Program-made: the position numbers and the translations under genes | The notes under the pieces: model-generated | Told to the model about the DNA's origin: nothing | The model's input: the letters and a program-made list of their open reading frames with translations, nothing else | Databases searched by the model: none | Assembly: GCA_026410415.1 (NCBI GenBank) | Contig: JAPMLR010000004.1 | Location: forward strand, 154,831 to 218,830 | DNA: 64,000 bases | Direction: 5' to 3' | DNA from: Denitratimonas yunnanensis (SeqCode) | GTDB taxonomy: Bacteria; Pseudomonadota; Gammaproteobacteria; Xanthomonadales; Xanthomonadaceae | Shown: in pieces, positions 16,935 to 25,437 of the stretch | Position numbering within the stretch: position 1 is the stretch's first letter | Layout of the letters: the number at the start of each line of letters is the position of its first letter

Positions 16935-18467
16935 TCAGAAATCGAACTTGATGCCCTGTGCCAGCGGCAGCGAATCGGAGTAGTTGATGGTGTTGGTCTG
17001 GCGACGCATGTAGACCTTCCACGCATCCGAACCGGATTCACGCCCGCCGCCGGTGTCCTTTTCGCCACCGAAGGCGCCGCCGATTTCCGCACCGGAAGTG
17101 CCGATGTTGACGTTGGCGATGCCGCAGTCGCTGCCGGCCGGCGAGAGGAACTTCTCCGCCGCCTTCAGATTCTGCGTGAAGATCGACGAGGACAGGCCCT
17201 GCGGCACGCCGTTCTGCATGTCGATGGCCTCGTCCAGGGTCGAATACTTCATCACGTAGAGGATCGGCGCGAAGGTTTCGTGCTGCACGATGTCGTCGCT
17301 GTTCTTCAGCCCGGTGATGATCGTGGGCAGCACGAAGTTGCCGGGGCGGTCGATGCGCGCACCACCGGTGACGACGGTGCCGCCGGCGGCCTTGGCCTTT
17401 TCGATCGAGGCGAGGAACTGCTCGACCGCTTCCGGGCTGTTGAGCGGGCCCATCAGGTTGGCTGCATCGAGTGGATCGCCGATCTTGCCTTCGACCTGCT
17501 TGTAGGCCTTGACCAGGGTGTCGAGCACGGTGTCGTGGATCGACTCGTGCACGATCAGGCGGCGAGTCGTGGTGCAGCGCTGGCCGGCGGTGCCGACCGC
17601 GCCGAACACGATGCCGGGAATGGCCAGCTTCAGGTCGGCGCTTTCGTCCAGGATGATGGCGTTGTTGCCGCCCAGTTCCAGCAGACAGCGGCCCAAGCGG
17701 GCGGCGACCTTCTGGTTGACGATGCGGCCGATCTGGGTGGAGCCGGTGAACGAGATCAGCGGCACGCGACGGTCGTCGACCAGTTTTTCCGACAGCGCGG
17801 TGCCGGCATCGTTGATCAGGAAGAAGATGTCCGGGAAGCCGGCCTCGCGCAGTGCCTCGTTGCAGATCTTCATGCTGGCGATCGCGGTCAGCGGGGTCTT
17901 GTTGGACGGCTTCCAGATGCAGACATCACCGCAGATCGCGGCCAGGAACGAGTTCCAGCTCCACACCGCGACCGGGAAGTTGAAGGCGCTGATGATGCCG
18001 ACCAGGCCGATCGGGTGGTACTGCTCGTACATGCGATGGCCGGGGCGCTCGGAATGCATGGTGTAGCCGTACAGCATGCGGCTCTGTCCGACGGCGAAGT
18101 CGGCGATGTCGATCATTTCCTGCACTTCGCCGTCGCCTTCCGGCTTGGACTTGCCCATTTCCAGCGCCACCAGCGAACCCAGCGCGTCCTTGTGCTTGCG
18201 CAGGGCTTCGCCACACAGGCGAATCGCCTCGCCACGGCGCGGTGCCGGTGTGGTGCGCCAGATCTTGTAGGCCTCCTGCGCACGCGCGATCACGGTTTCG
18301 TAATCGGCTTGCGTGGTGGCCTCGACCGTGGCGATGACCTCGCCGGTGGTCGGGTTGCGCGGCTGGATCAGGCCGGCACCGGTGGCGCTGGACCATTCGC
18401 CACGGCCCAGATAGGTGCCGGGGTTGGTCTGGGCAAGGCCGAGGGATTGCAGGAGGGCGTGCGACAT
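16935..18467 (-). CDS. ALDH7-type aldehyde dehydrogenase (alpha-aminoadipic semialdehyde dehydrogenase-like)
   Basis: A 510-residue NAD-dependent aldehyde dehydrogenase of the antiquitin/AmaB subgroup. The nucleophile is Cys298 in [12 protein letters not shown]. The general base lies in [10 protein letters not shown]. Cofactor binding appears as [14 protein letters not shown] and FTGSTQIG. The C-terminal [18 protein letters not shown] is diagnostic of the ALDH7 family, which oxidises aminoadipic semialdehyde in lysine catabolism (and betaine aldehyde in some species). No other lysine-catabolism gene is nearby, so the substrate is inferred from family only. Confidence 0.9.
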   Translation of the reverse strand: MSHALLQSLGLAQTNPGTYLGRGEWSSATGAGLIQPRNPTTGEVIATVEATTQADYETVIARAQEAYKIWRTTPAPRRGEAIRLCGEALRKHKDALGSLVALEMGKSKPEGDGEVQEMIDIADFAVGQSRMLYGYTMHSERPGHRMYEQYHPIGLVGIISAFNFPVAVWSWNSFLAAICGDVCIWKPSNKTPLTAIASMKICNEALREAGFPDIFFLINDAGTALSEKLVDDRRVPLISFTGSTQIGRIVNQKVAARLGRCLLELGGNNAIILDESADLKLAIPGIVFGAVGTAGQRCTTTRRLIVHESIHDTVLDTLVKAYKQVEGKIGDPLDAANLMGPLNSPEAVEQFLASIEKAKAAGGTVVTGGARIDRPGNFVLPTIITGLKNSDDIVQHETFAPILYVMKYSTLDEAIDMQNGVPQGLSSSIFTQNLKAAEKFLSPAGSDCGIANVNIGTSGAEIGGAFGGEKDTGGGRESGSDAWKVYMRRQTNTINYSDSLPLAQGIKFDF

Positions 18468-18771
18468 GATGGCTCCGATCAGGATATTCAGCCGACCATT
18501 CTAGCCGGGATGCCGTTGAGCCGCAGTGCAGCGGAACGGGAGCGGGATCGGTGGTTCTGTCCTGGTCACGTGGCCCGCCCAGGATGCACTTGCCACAACC
18601 GGTGGGGCGGTGCCGAGTGCGGGGCCGGCTCGTTCCGGCCGGCAGGATGCCGTCGCTCGGGGCGGAAGATGGGCGCAGTTTCCTTCACGGGCAATCCCGG
18701 CCCTGCGGCGGCGGGATTCCGGGACTCAGGTTTGAGCGGATCGTTTCGGGGTGCGGCGAAGCCGCCGGGCA
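18468..18771. other. Intergenic region between ALDH7 and the sulfatase operon
   Basis: About 300 bp without a supported gene. It contains the ALDH7 promoter region and the 3' end of the FGE-sulfatase operon. A 6-bp palindromic stem GGCCGG/CCGGCC is at 18623-18640 and a smaller GCGGCGAAGCCGC repeat is near 18754. Neither is followed by a convincing T-run in the operon's direction. I see no further structure. Confidence 0.4.
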
Positions 18772-19887
18772 TCACGCCGCGCGGACCAGCCGGAAGCCCA
18801 GATGCGACATCGGGCTGTATGGATCACAGCCGCGCCGTGCGCTGGGGCGATAGGACAGGCAATAGTCCTCGTTGCAGAGGAAGGAGCCGCCACGGATGAC
18901 ACGTTTCGGTGCGTGGGGCGGCACTCCTGGCTCGGACGGGTCGTAGCAGTCGCTGGGCCCGGCGGGGTTGTCGATCGGGGTGTCTGCATTCCGCGCCTGC
19001 TGCGTGAAGTAGTCGGCGCGGTACCAGTCGGCCACCCATTGCCAGGCATTGCCGGTCATGTCATACAGGCCGTAGCCGTTGGCCGGGAAGGTGCGGGCGG
19101 CCGAGGTTCCCACCGCGCCGCCGGCACGCGCGCTGACCACCGGGAAAGGACGCTGCTTCACATCCCAGTAATTGGCCAGTGGCGCGCCGTCGGCTCCGGT
19201 CAGTTCGTCGCCCCAGGCGTAGGTGGCCTGTTCCAGTCCACCGCGTGCGGCGAACTCCCATTCGGCTTCGGTCGGCAGCCGCTTGCCGGCCCAGCGTGCA
19301 TAGACCAGTGCGTCCTCGTGGCTGACCTGCACCACCGGGTGCGAACCCTTGCCTTCGATCGTGCTGCCCGGGCCTTGCGGGTGCCGCCACTGCGCGCCGG
19401 GCACATAGCTCCACCAGCGCGAATAGTCGTCCAGCCGCTGCGGCGCGCTGCTGCCGGTGAACACCATCGCGCCGGGCACCAGCAGCTCATCCGGTGGTCG
19501 TGGCACGCCCGGCGGCAGTTGCACGCGGATGGTGTCCCAGTCGGGTTTGCGTTCGGCGGTGGTGACATGACCGGTCTGGCGCACGAACTCCGCAAACTGG
19601 TCGTTGGTGACGTGGGTGATGTCCATCCAGAAGCCATCCACGTGCACCGCATGCGTCGGTCGTTCGTTCAACTGCGCCAACCTGTGGTCGCTGCCCATCA
19701 GGAAGCGGCCGCCCGGAACCCAGGCCATGCCCAGCGGGCCGTTGCTGCCATCGCCGATGAGGATCCGGTGTACTTGCGGGCGCGCCAGCAGGCGCCCGCC
19801 GAGTACGCCGCCGGCGGCGGCCGCGGCGACCAGGGTGATGCCGCCAAGCAGCAGTTTTCGACGCGGGATGGAATCAATGGACAGCAT
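18772..19887 (-). CDS. Exported formylglycine-generating enzyme (sulfatase-modifying factor)
   Basis: A 371-residue FGE-sulfatase domain protein. FGE oxidises the Cys of the sulfatase C-x-P-x-R motif to formylglycine. The copper/thiol active site is intact: the two cysteines of RGGSFLCNEDYCLSYRPSAR match the CxxxxC pair of aerobic FGEs, and WVPGGRFLMGSD, LPTEAEWEFAARGG and DMTGNAWQWVADWY are family signatures. The N-terminus has SIPRRKLLLGGITLVAAAAA, a Tat-like twin-Arg signal or a membrane anchor, unusual because bacterial FGEs are generally cytoplasmic. Start ATG 19887 overlaps the sulfatase stop by 14 bases, so the enzyme is translated with its substrate. A longer in-frame start upstream would lie within the sulfatase and gives low-complexity shadow sequence. 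Confidence 0.92.
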   Translation of the reverse strand: MLSIDSIPRRKLLLGGITLVAAAAAGGVLGGRLLARPQVHRILIGDGSNGPLGMAWVPGGRFLMGSDHRLAQLNERPTHAVHVDGFWMDITHVTNDQFAEFVRQTGHVTTAERKPDWDTIRVQLPPGVPRPPDELLVPGAMVFTGSSAPQRLDDYSRWWSYVPGAQWRHPQGPGSTIEGKGSHPVVQVSHEDALVYARWAGKRLPTEAEWEFAARGGLEQATYAWGDELTGADGAPLANYWDVKQRPFPVVSARAGGAVGTSAARTFPANGYGLYDMTGNAWQWVADWYRADYFTQQARNADTPIDNPAGPSDCYDPSEPGVPPHAPKRVIRGGSFLCNEDYCLSYRPSARRGCDPYSPMSHLGFRLVRAA

Positions 19888-22126
19888 GGCTGGCAGGGCA
19901 GGTGGTGTTGTAGTTGGACAGGATGACGATGCCGTCGGTGGCGTCGGTATGGCCGTCGAAGGAACCCTCGACGAGGAAATCGTAGACGCTGGACAGGCCC
20001 CACTGGCCGGCGATGCGTTTCCACTCGGCCAGATCCGTCGAGTCCACCACACCGTCCTTGTTGCCATCGCCCGGGCAGTCGGGCTGGGAGGCGAGCAGTT
20101 CGTCCAGCCGGGCCGTCAGATGGTCGTAGGCTGTCTGCTGTTCGGTGGTCAGGGGGCCGTCGAGCAGGTTGTTGCCGGCCGGATCTTCCAGCATCGGCAC
20201 CGGCGTGGCCTGGTCAACCCGGTAGAATTCGACACTCACGTCCTGACGGGCAGCATCGGCGGCGCTGTCGTAGTTGATTGTGGTGTTGTGCACGATCTTG
20301 TAATCGTCATCGCGGATCGCGAGCGAGCTTTCCGGCAGCACTTCGACCGGCAGTGCCAGCGGATCGGCTGCGAAGATGGCCTGGTTCACTTGCCAGCATT
20401 GCGCATAGCCGGCGCCACCGTTGTCCACCACCGAGGCATCAGTGTATGCCGGGCCCCACCAGACTCCGAGATTGTCTTCGCACACGCTCTTGGAGGTGGG
20501 AATCTGGGTGCAGCTGCCCCCAGCCGTGGCGCTGCGGCTCATGACGCAGGGGCCGTTGCGCCCATTGTCGGCCTGGATGTTGACGCCGGCCTGGGTGAAG
20601 TTGATCGTGCGCAGGCTGGCCTGTGCGGGATTGCGCAGATACGGCAGCAGCGCCACCGAATCGATGGTGCGCGGTGATTCCTGCTGTGCATCCAGGCCGG
20701 CCAGCTCGCCGAAGAACTGGAACAGGTCCACGGCATTGACCATGTGCTCCACGCTGCGGCCCGGCTGCGCCACGTGTGGCCCGGCGACGATCAGCGGCAC
20801 CCACACGCCGGTCTGGTAGGAACCGCCCTTGGCCAGTACCGGGTTGAAGGGCGCCTTGACCGCAAAGCCGAGCGAACCGTTGTCGCCGACGATCACGATC
20901 ACGGTATTGCTGGCCTGCGGGTCGTAGACCAGGTTGCCGAGGCCATCGTGCGTGGCCAGGCCGGTTTCCAGCAGCAGCCGGCCGATCTCGGTATCCATGG
21001 CCTCGGTCATCTGGTTCTGGATGATGCGTCCGTGCACGGTGTTGGTGCAGTCCAGCAGGTTGCCGGAAAAATCAGGCGAGTCCGGCAGCAGTTGTGCGAT
21101 CAGGGGACCGCTTTGCGGCGTCAGATGCATCGGTGCCGGTTGCCATGGCGTATGCGCGGCCGAATAACTGACCGTGGCCATCCACGGGGCATCGCCTGGA
21201 CGTGAATTGATCCACTGGATCGCGGCATCGGTTTCGATCGTGGTGCGGTAGCCGCGCGCACGCGGATCGCTCAGTGGCACTTCTTCGACGTTGCCGTTGT
21301 CCACGATCACCAATGGCGAGACATAGAAGGCGTTTTCCCGGTTGAAGTCCAGCGTCACGCCGTCCGGCAGCGGTGCATCGCAATCGTCCTGCTCGCGCAC
21401 GAAGATGCCGCCCTGGGCCATGCAGGCCATGCCGCTGCTGTCGTGGCCGAGCACCGGTGGCGCGGGCAGGGACGTGCAGGCGCCGTCGCTGAAATGGCAG
21501 GCGCCGGCCAGATGGTGCGGATAGAAGCCGCAGCGCCATTCCCCGGCCTCGTGTACTCCGCCGGCCGTGGTATCGACCGAACCGGGCAGGCCGCCGACCC
21601 AGCCGTGGAAGCGATCCCAGCCCAGCACCGCCGGGGTGGCGTTGCCGGCCTCGTTGTGCTCGGGCCCGGCCAGATGGAATTTGCCGAACATCGCGCTTTC
21701 GTAGCCGGCTTTCTTCAGCAGCTTGGGCACGGTCAGGTCGAAAGGGGATATCTGCGAATTGGCCAGATCGTTCGGCCCCAGCGCCTGGTACATGTCGGTG
21801 CGCAGCGGGAAGCGTCCGGTGAAGAAGGCAGCCCGTCCGGGCGAGCATTCGGGCATCGACCAGGTGTTGCGGAACTTCACCCCGGCCTCGGCTATCGCCT
21901 CGATATTGGGCATCGGCGGCGGGGTGAGGCCGCCATAGCCGAATGCGGCCATCTGGTCGATGCCGACATCGTCCATGACGATGAACAGGATGTTGGGCGG
22001 CGGGCCGCCGTCGCTGCTCTCGAAGCCATCGGCGAAGATCGTGGCACCCGCCGGCGAGCAGGCGATCATCGGCAGCAGGAACAGCGCCAGCAGCGCGGGG
22101 AGCAATACGTGCGAGAAACGGTGCAT
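19874..22126 (-). CDS. Exported S1-type sulfatase with dockerin-like C-terminus (sulfatase 1)
   Basis: A 750-residue arylsulfatase-superfamily hydrolase. Start ATG 22126 has GGAG nine bases upstream and begins a signal peptide (MHRFSHVLLPALLALFLLP) with a possible lipobox ending at Cys23. The mature N-terminus starts TIFADGFES, then the metal strand NILFIVMDD. The formylglycine site is Cys94 in MPECSPGRAAFFTGR. FGKFHLAG, SAAHTPW and VIVGDNGSLG supply further metal and sulfate ligands. Many extra cysteines suggest disulfides. The C-terminus carries DCPGDGNKDGVVDSTDL, a dockerin/EF-hand-like Ca repeat, with a second degenerate one. The substrate is unknown; polysaccharide or aryl sulfates are plausible. 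It lies 16 bp after sulfatase 2 and overlaps FGE. Confidence 0.9.
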   Translation of the reverse strand: MHRFSHVLLPALLALFLLPMIACSPAGATIFADGFESSDGGPPPNILFIVMDDVGIDQMAAFGYGGLTPPPMPNIEAIAEAGVKFRNTWSMPECSPGRAAFFTGRFPLRTDMYQALGPNDLANSQISPFDLTVPKLLKKAGYESAMFGKFHLAGPEHNEAGNATPAVLGWDRFHGWVGGLPGSVDTTAGGVHEAGEWRCGFYPHHLAGACHFSDGACTSLPAPPVLGHDSSGMACMAQGGIFVREQDDCDAPLPDGVTLDFNRENAFYVSPLVIVDNGNVEEVPLSDPRARGYRTTIETDAAIQWINSRPGDAPWMATVSYSAAHTPWQPAPMHLTPQSGPLIAQLLPDSPDFSGNLLDCTNTVHGRIIQNQMTEAMDTEIGRLLLETGLATHDGLGNLVYDPQASNTVIVIVGDNGSLGFAVKAPFNPVLAKGGSYQTGVWVPLIVAGPHVAQPGRSVEHMVNAVDLFQFFGELAGLDAQQESPRTIDSVALLPYLRNPAQASLRTINFTQAGVNIQADNGRNGPCVMSRSATAGGSCTQIPTSKSVCEDNLGVWWGPAYTDASVVDNGGAGYAQCWQVNQAIFAADPLALPVEVLPESSLAIRDDDYKIVHNTTINYDSAADAARQDVSVEFYRVDQATPVPMLEDPAGNNLLDGPLTTEQQTAYDHLTARLDELLASQPDCPGDGNKDGVVDSTDLAEWKRIAGQWGLSSVYDFLVEGSFDGHTDATDGIVILSNYNTTCPASHAVH

Positions 22127-22142
22127 GGTCGTGATCTCCATC

Positions 22143-24521
22143 TCAGCGCAGTGCCGGTGGCACGCAGCTGGCGCCGAGGTGGGCGACGATGATGGCCAGA
22201 TCCGCGTCATCGGTGCGGCCATCGTGGTTGAAGTCGTACCAGGTCGACTGGCCGGCGCCATTGTGTTGGTTCAATGTGCTCAGTTCGGCCCAGTTGTCCA
22301 GATCGGTCTGGTCCACCCGGAAGTCGCGGTTGCCATCGCCGGGGCAATGGATCTGGTCGTAGTTGTAGTGGTAGGCGGCCACCGCATCGCGCTGGTCCAG
22401 TTCGGCGGAAAGCACGCCGTACGCGGCCTGGGCGTCGGGGGCGAGGCCGGAAACATCCAGCGGCGCGGGACCGATCGCAAGCTCGCTGCCTTCCTTGTCC
22501 AGCACCGGATTGGGCTGCGCCAGCATGTCGATCCGGTACAGCTCGTCGATATTGCTGTTGACGCCGGTGTAGACGGAATTGACCGGATTGGCCAGATCCT
22601 CGGTGAAGGTCTTGCGGTTCAGCCGCACCAGCTTGTGCACGCCATCGCTGGCGGCCTTGGACGAGTCGGGCAGCACCTTGGTCGCATCGGCCGGGTTCAG
22701 CGCCTTGCGGTAGGACATGACCTGCCCGCAGTGCTCGAAGCCGGCGGCAGGCACGCCCGTCAGGCCTGAGTCGGCGCCGTACCAGACCCCGCCCTGATCG
22801 CCACACAGCGCCTTGTTCGGGAAGATCACGAAGCAGGTGTCGGCGGCCTCCACCACGCAGGGCTGGGCGACGATCCCGGCGGCCGGGTTGGGGAAGTTGG
22901 TGCCCATTTCGGTGAAGTTGATCGTGCGCAGTGCGGTGTGCGCCGGGTCGGTCAGATAGGCCAGCATCGGCTGCGCGTCGATCGGGCGTTCGGCCGGGAT
23001 GTGCGCGTCGATGTCGGCGCCGACCAGATCGGCGAACAGGCGGTACAGATCGGGCGAACTGACCTGATGCTGCACCTCGCGGCCCGGCGCGGCGACCATC
23101 GGGCCGGCCACCAGCAGCGGTACGCCGACGCCGGTCTGATAGGCCGAACCCTTGGCGCGGGCTGGATCGAAGCGGCCCGGCTGGGTGAACTTGACACTGT
23201 TGACGTAAGTGCCGTTGTCGCCCATCACCACCACCACGGTGTTGCTGCGGGCCGGGTCGTAGTCCAGCGTGCCGTCGCTGTTCCATTCGGCCAGCCCGGT
23301 TTCCACCAGCAGACGACCGATTTCCCGGTCCATCGCTTCGACCATCAGATTGGTGATCAGGTGGTCGTCGATCATGCCGATGATCTGTCCCGGCGCACCT
23401 TCCACATCCGACAGCGGCGAGCAGACCAGATTGTCATTGCGGCCGGGCGTGTCCGGCGCGATCAGCGCCAGCGGCGGTACCTGCAACGGTGTGTGCACGG
23501 CCGAATAGCCCAGCGACATCATCCACGGCTTGTCGGCAGGCTGCGCGTTCGCCCAGGCGATGGCGCGGTCGGTTTCCATGGTGCTGCGGTAGCCGCGTGC
23601 CGAGGCGTCGGTGGCCAGCACTTCGCCGGCGTTGCCATCGCTGTCGCTCCAGACGAACTTGCCGGTGTAGTAGCCGTTCTGCGCCTCGAAATCGATATGC
23701 GCCGGCGTACCGGCCTGGCAGAACTGGTTCGGATCGAAGATGCCGCCGCGTTCCAGACAGGCACGGCCCGGTGTGTGCAGGCCGCCAGCATCGTCGCGCA
23801 CGATCTGCTCGCAGCTGTTGTCGACGAAATAGCAGGCGCCCTGATCGGCGCCGTGGGTGCCGTCCATCGTGGTGTTGGAGACGAAGCCGCATTTGTGCGG
23901 GCCGGCGGTGACGTCATCGCCGAAGCTGCGCAGACCGGCGCGGGTGTCGATCGGATAGGGCGCGCCATCCAGATAGCCATCGAAGTGGTCCCAGCCGAGC
24001 TTCCACATGGTTTGCAGGCCGTAGGGCAGGTTCGCCGAGGTGCCCAGATTGGTGCCGGTCAGATGCATTTTGCCGATCATCGCGTTGGTGTAGTCGGCGG
24101 TTTTCAGCAGCTTCGGCAGGGTCATTTCGTAGGGCGAGATTTCCGAATTGGCCAGATCGGTCTGCACCACTGCGTTGAGGATGTTGGTGGTGGACGGATA
24201 GCGCCCGGTGAAGAAGGTCGCGCGCGTCGGCGTGCAGGTCGGCATCGACCAGGCGTTGCGGAACTTGAGCCCGGCCTCGGCAATCGCTGCAAGGTTCGGC
24301 GTGCGCGGCGGCACCAGCCCGCCATGGCCGTAGAAGTCGAGCTGGTCCAGGCCGAGATCGTCGATGACGATGAACAGGATGTTGGGCGGCCGGGCGCTGT
24401 CATCGCTTTCGAAACCATCAGCGAATATGGCGTCGTCATCGCCGGCCATGGCCTGCGTAGACAGCAGCAGGATCGACAACAGTGCGACCGGAACTTTCAG
24501 CGAGCAAGGCAGGCGCTTCAT
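22143..24521 (-). CDS. Exported S1-type sulfatase with dockerin-like C-terminus (sulfatase 2)
   Basis: A 792-residue paralogue of the adjacent sulfatase. ATG 24521 follows GGGGGA and opens a Sec signal peptide ending TQAMA at residue 26. Then come AIFADGFESDD and NILFIVIDD. The formylglycine site is Cys96 in MPTCTPTRATFFTGR, and IGKMHLTG, SAVHTPL and VVMGDNGTY are the remaining catalytic blocks. The C-terminus shows HCPGDGNRDFRVDQTDL and FNHDGRTDDADL, a paired dockerin type I-like Ca-binding module. It is the first gene of the sulfatase-sulfatase-FGE operon and faces the response regulator across 259 bp, which makes that two-component system a candidate regulator. Confidence 0.9.
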   Translation of the reverse strand: MKRLPCSLKVPVALLSILLLSTQAMAGDDDAIFADGFESDDSARPPNILFIVIDDLGLDQLDFYGHGGLVPPRTPNLAAIAEAGLKFRNAWSMPTCTPTRATFFTGRYPSTTNILNAVVQTDLANSEISPYEMTLPKLLKTADYTNAMIGKMHLTGTNLGTSANLPYGLQTMWKLGWDHFDGYLDGAPYPIDTRAGLRSFGDDVTAGPHKCGFVSNTTMDGTHGADQGACYFVDNSCEQIVRDDAGGLHTPGRACLERGGIFDPNQFCQAGTPAHIDFEAQNGYYTGKFVWSDSDGNAGEVLATDASARGYRSTMETDRAIAWANAQPADKPWMMSLGYSAVHTPLQVPPLALIAPDTPGRNDNLVCSPLSDVEGAPGQIIGMIDDHLITNLMVEAMDREIGRLLVETGLAEWNSDGTLDYDPARSNTVVVVMGDNGTYVNSVKFTQPGRFDPARAKGSAYQTGVGVPLLVAGPMVAAPGREVQHQVSSPDLYRLFADLVGADIDAHIPAERPIDAQPMLAYLTDPAHTALRTINFTEMGTNFPNPAAGIVAQPCVVEAADTCFVIFPNKALCGDQGGVWYGADSGLTGVPAAGFEHCGQVMSYRKALNPADATKVLPDSSKAASDGVHKLVRLNRKTFTEDLANPVNSVYTGVNSNIDELYRIDMLAQPNPVLDKEGSELAIGPAPLDVSGLAPDAQAAYGVLSAELDQRDAVAAYHYNYDQIHCPGDGNRDFRVDQTDLDNWAELSTLNQHNGAGQSTWYDFNHDGRTDDADLAIIVAHLGASCVPPALR

Positions 24522-24780
24522 GTGGTCCCCCGGGGCCTGGACGTGATGCCCGCCATCAGAGCGCCTGCCACCGGATTGGGGAACACCATGAATATGGCAT
24601 GGGTGATGCTCCGCGCCTGCACGATGATTGGCAGCCCGAGTCTGGCGAGCTCCATGTGAATCCGGCCACCCGTCGATGTTCGTCCCGTCCGATGCCGGCC
24701 GGCGCGTTGGTCCGCGCCGGCCTCGTGGACAGTTTCCGGGGTCGACTTGATGCAGGGCTTGCGAGCACGATGGCGCGGTG

Positions 24781-25437
24781 ATGGAAACGATACGAATCCT
24801 GCTGCTTGAAGACGACGCCCCGACGCGCCGGCGGCTGCACGATGCGCTGGCTGCCGATCCGGGCTTTTCGGTTGAAGCGGTCGACAGCCTTGCCGCAGCA
24901 CGCGCCGCCATTGAGCGTGAACTGCCGCAGGTGCTGCTGACCGATCTGGAACTGCCCGATGGCCACGGCGCCGACCTCACCGCCGAAGTGCATGCCGCGC
25001 ATCCGCAGGTGGAAATCCTGGTGATCTCGGTGCTGTGCGACGAGGCCAATGTGGTCGCGGCGATCGCGGCTGGCGCCAGCGGCTATATCGTCAAGGACGC
25101 GCTGCCCGAGGACATTGGCAACACCGTGCGTCAGGTGCTGGATGGGCAATCGCCGCTGTCGGCCGGCATCGCACGTTACCTGCTGCGCCGCCTGCAACCG
25201 GCAGCGACGGCCGGCGCGGAACAGGCGGCCCGGCCCGCGCTGGATCTGACCGGGCGCGAAACCGACATCCTGTGGGGCATCGCCAAGGGCATGAGTTACA
25301 ACGAAATCGCCGACAGCCTGGGCATTTCGCGCAAGACCCTGCCCAATTACATCAAGAGCATCTACCGCAAACTCGAAGTCAACAGCCGCGGCGAGGCGGT
25401 GTTCGAGGCAGTGTCGCGCAAGCTCATCACGCTGTGA
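24781..25437 (+). CDS. NarL/LuxR-family response regulator
   Basis: A 218-residue two-domain regulator. The receiver domain (residues 3-120) has the acidic pocket LLLEDD and the phospho-acceptor Asp55 in VLLTDLELPDG, with Lys in YIVKDAL. A LuxR-type HTH occupies about 155-215 (LTGRETDILWGIAKGMSYNEIA). The recognition helix reads SRKTLPNYIKSIYRKL, where most relatives have SxxTVxxHI, an uncommon variant. GTG 24778 directly precedes the chosen ATG. The gene's 3' end overlaps the convergent histidine kinase by 11 bases. It is divergent from the sulfatase operon and probably controls it. Confidence 0.9.
   Translation: METIRILLLEDDAPTRRRLHDALAADPGFSVEAVDSLAAARAAIERELPQVLLTDLELPDGHGADLTAEVHAAHPQVEILVISVLCDEANVVAAIAAGASGYIVKDALPEDIGNTVRQVLDGQSPLSAGIARYLLRRLQPAATAGAEQAARPALDLTGRETDILWGIAKGMSYNEIADSLGISRKTLPNYIKSIYRKLEVNSRGEAVFEAVSRKLITL

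Noticed and set aside
16803..18899. Long plus-strand frame across ALDH7 and the FGE end
   Set aside because: Antisense to the ALDH7 gene; no ribosome site or motif.
22938..24659. Long plus-strand frame across sulfatase 2
   Set aside because: Antisense to a sulfatase with intact catalytic motifs; shadow of codon bias.
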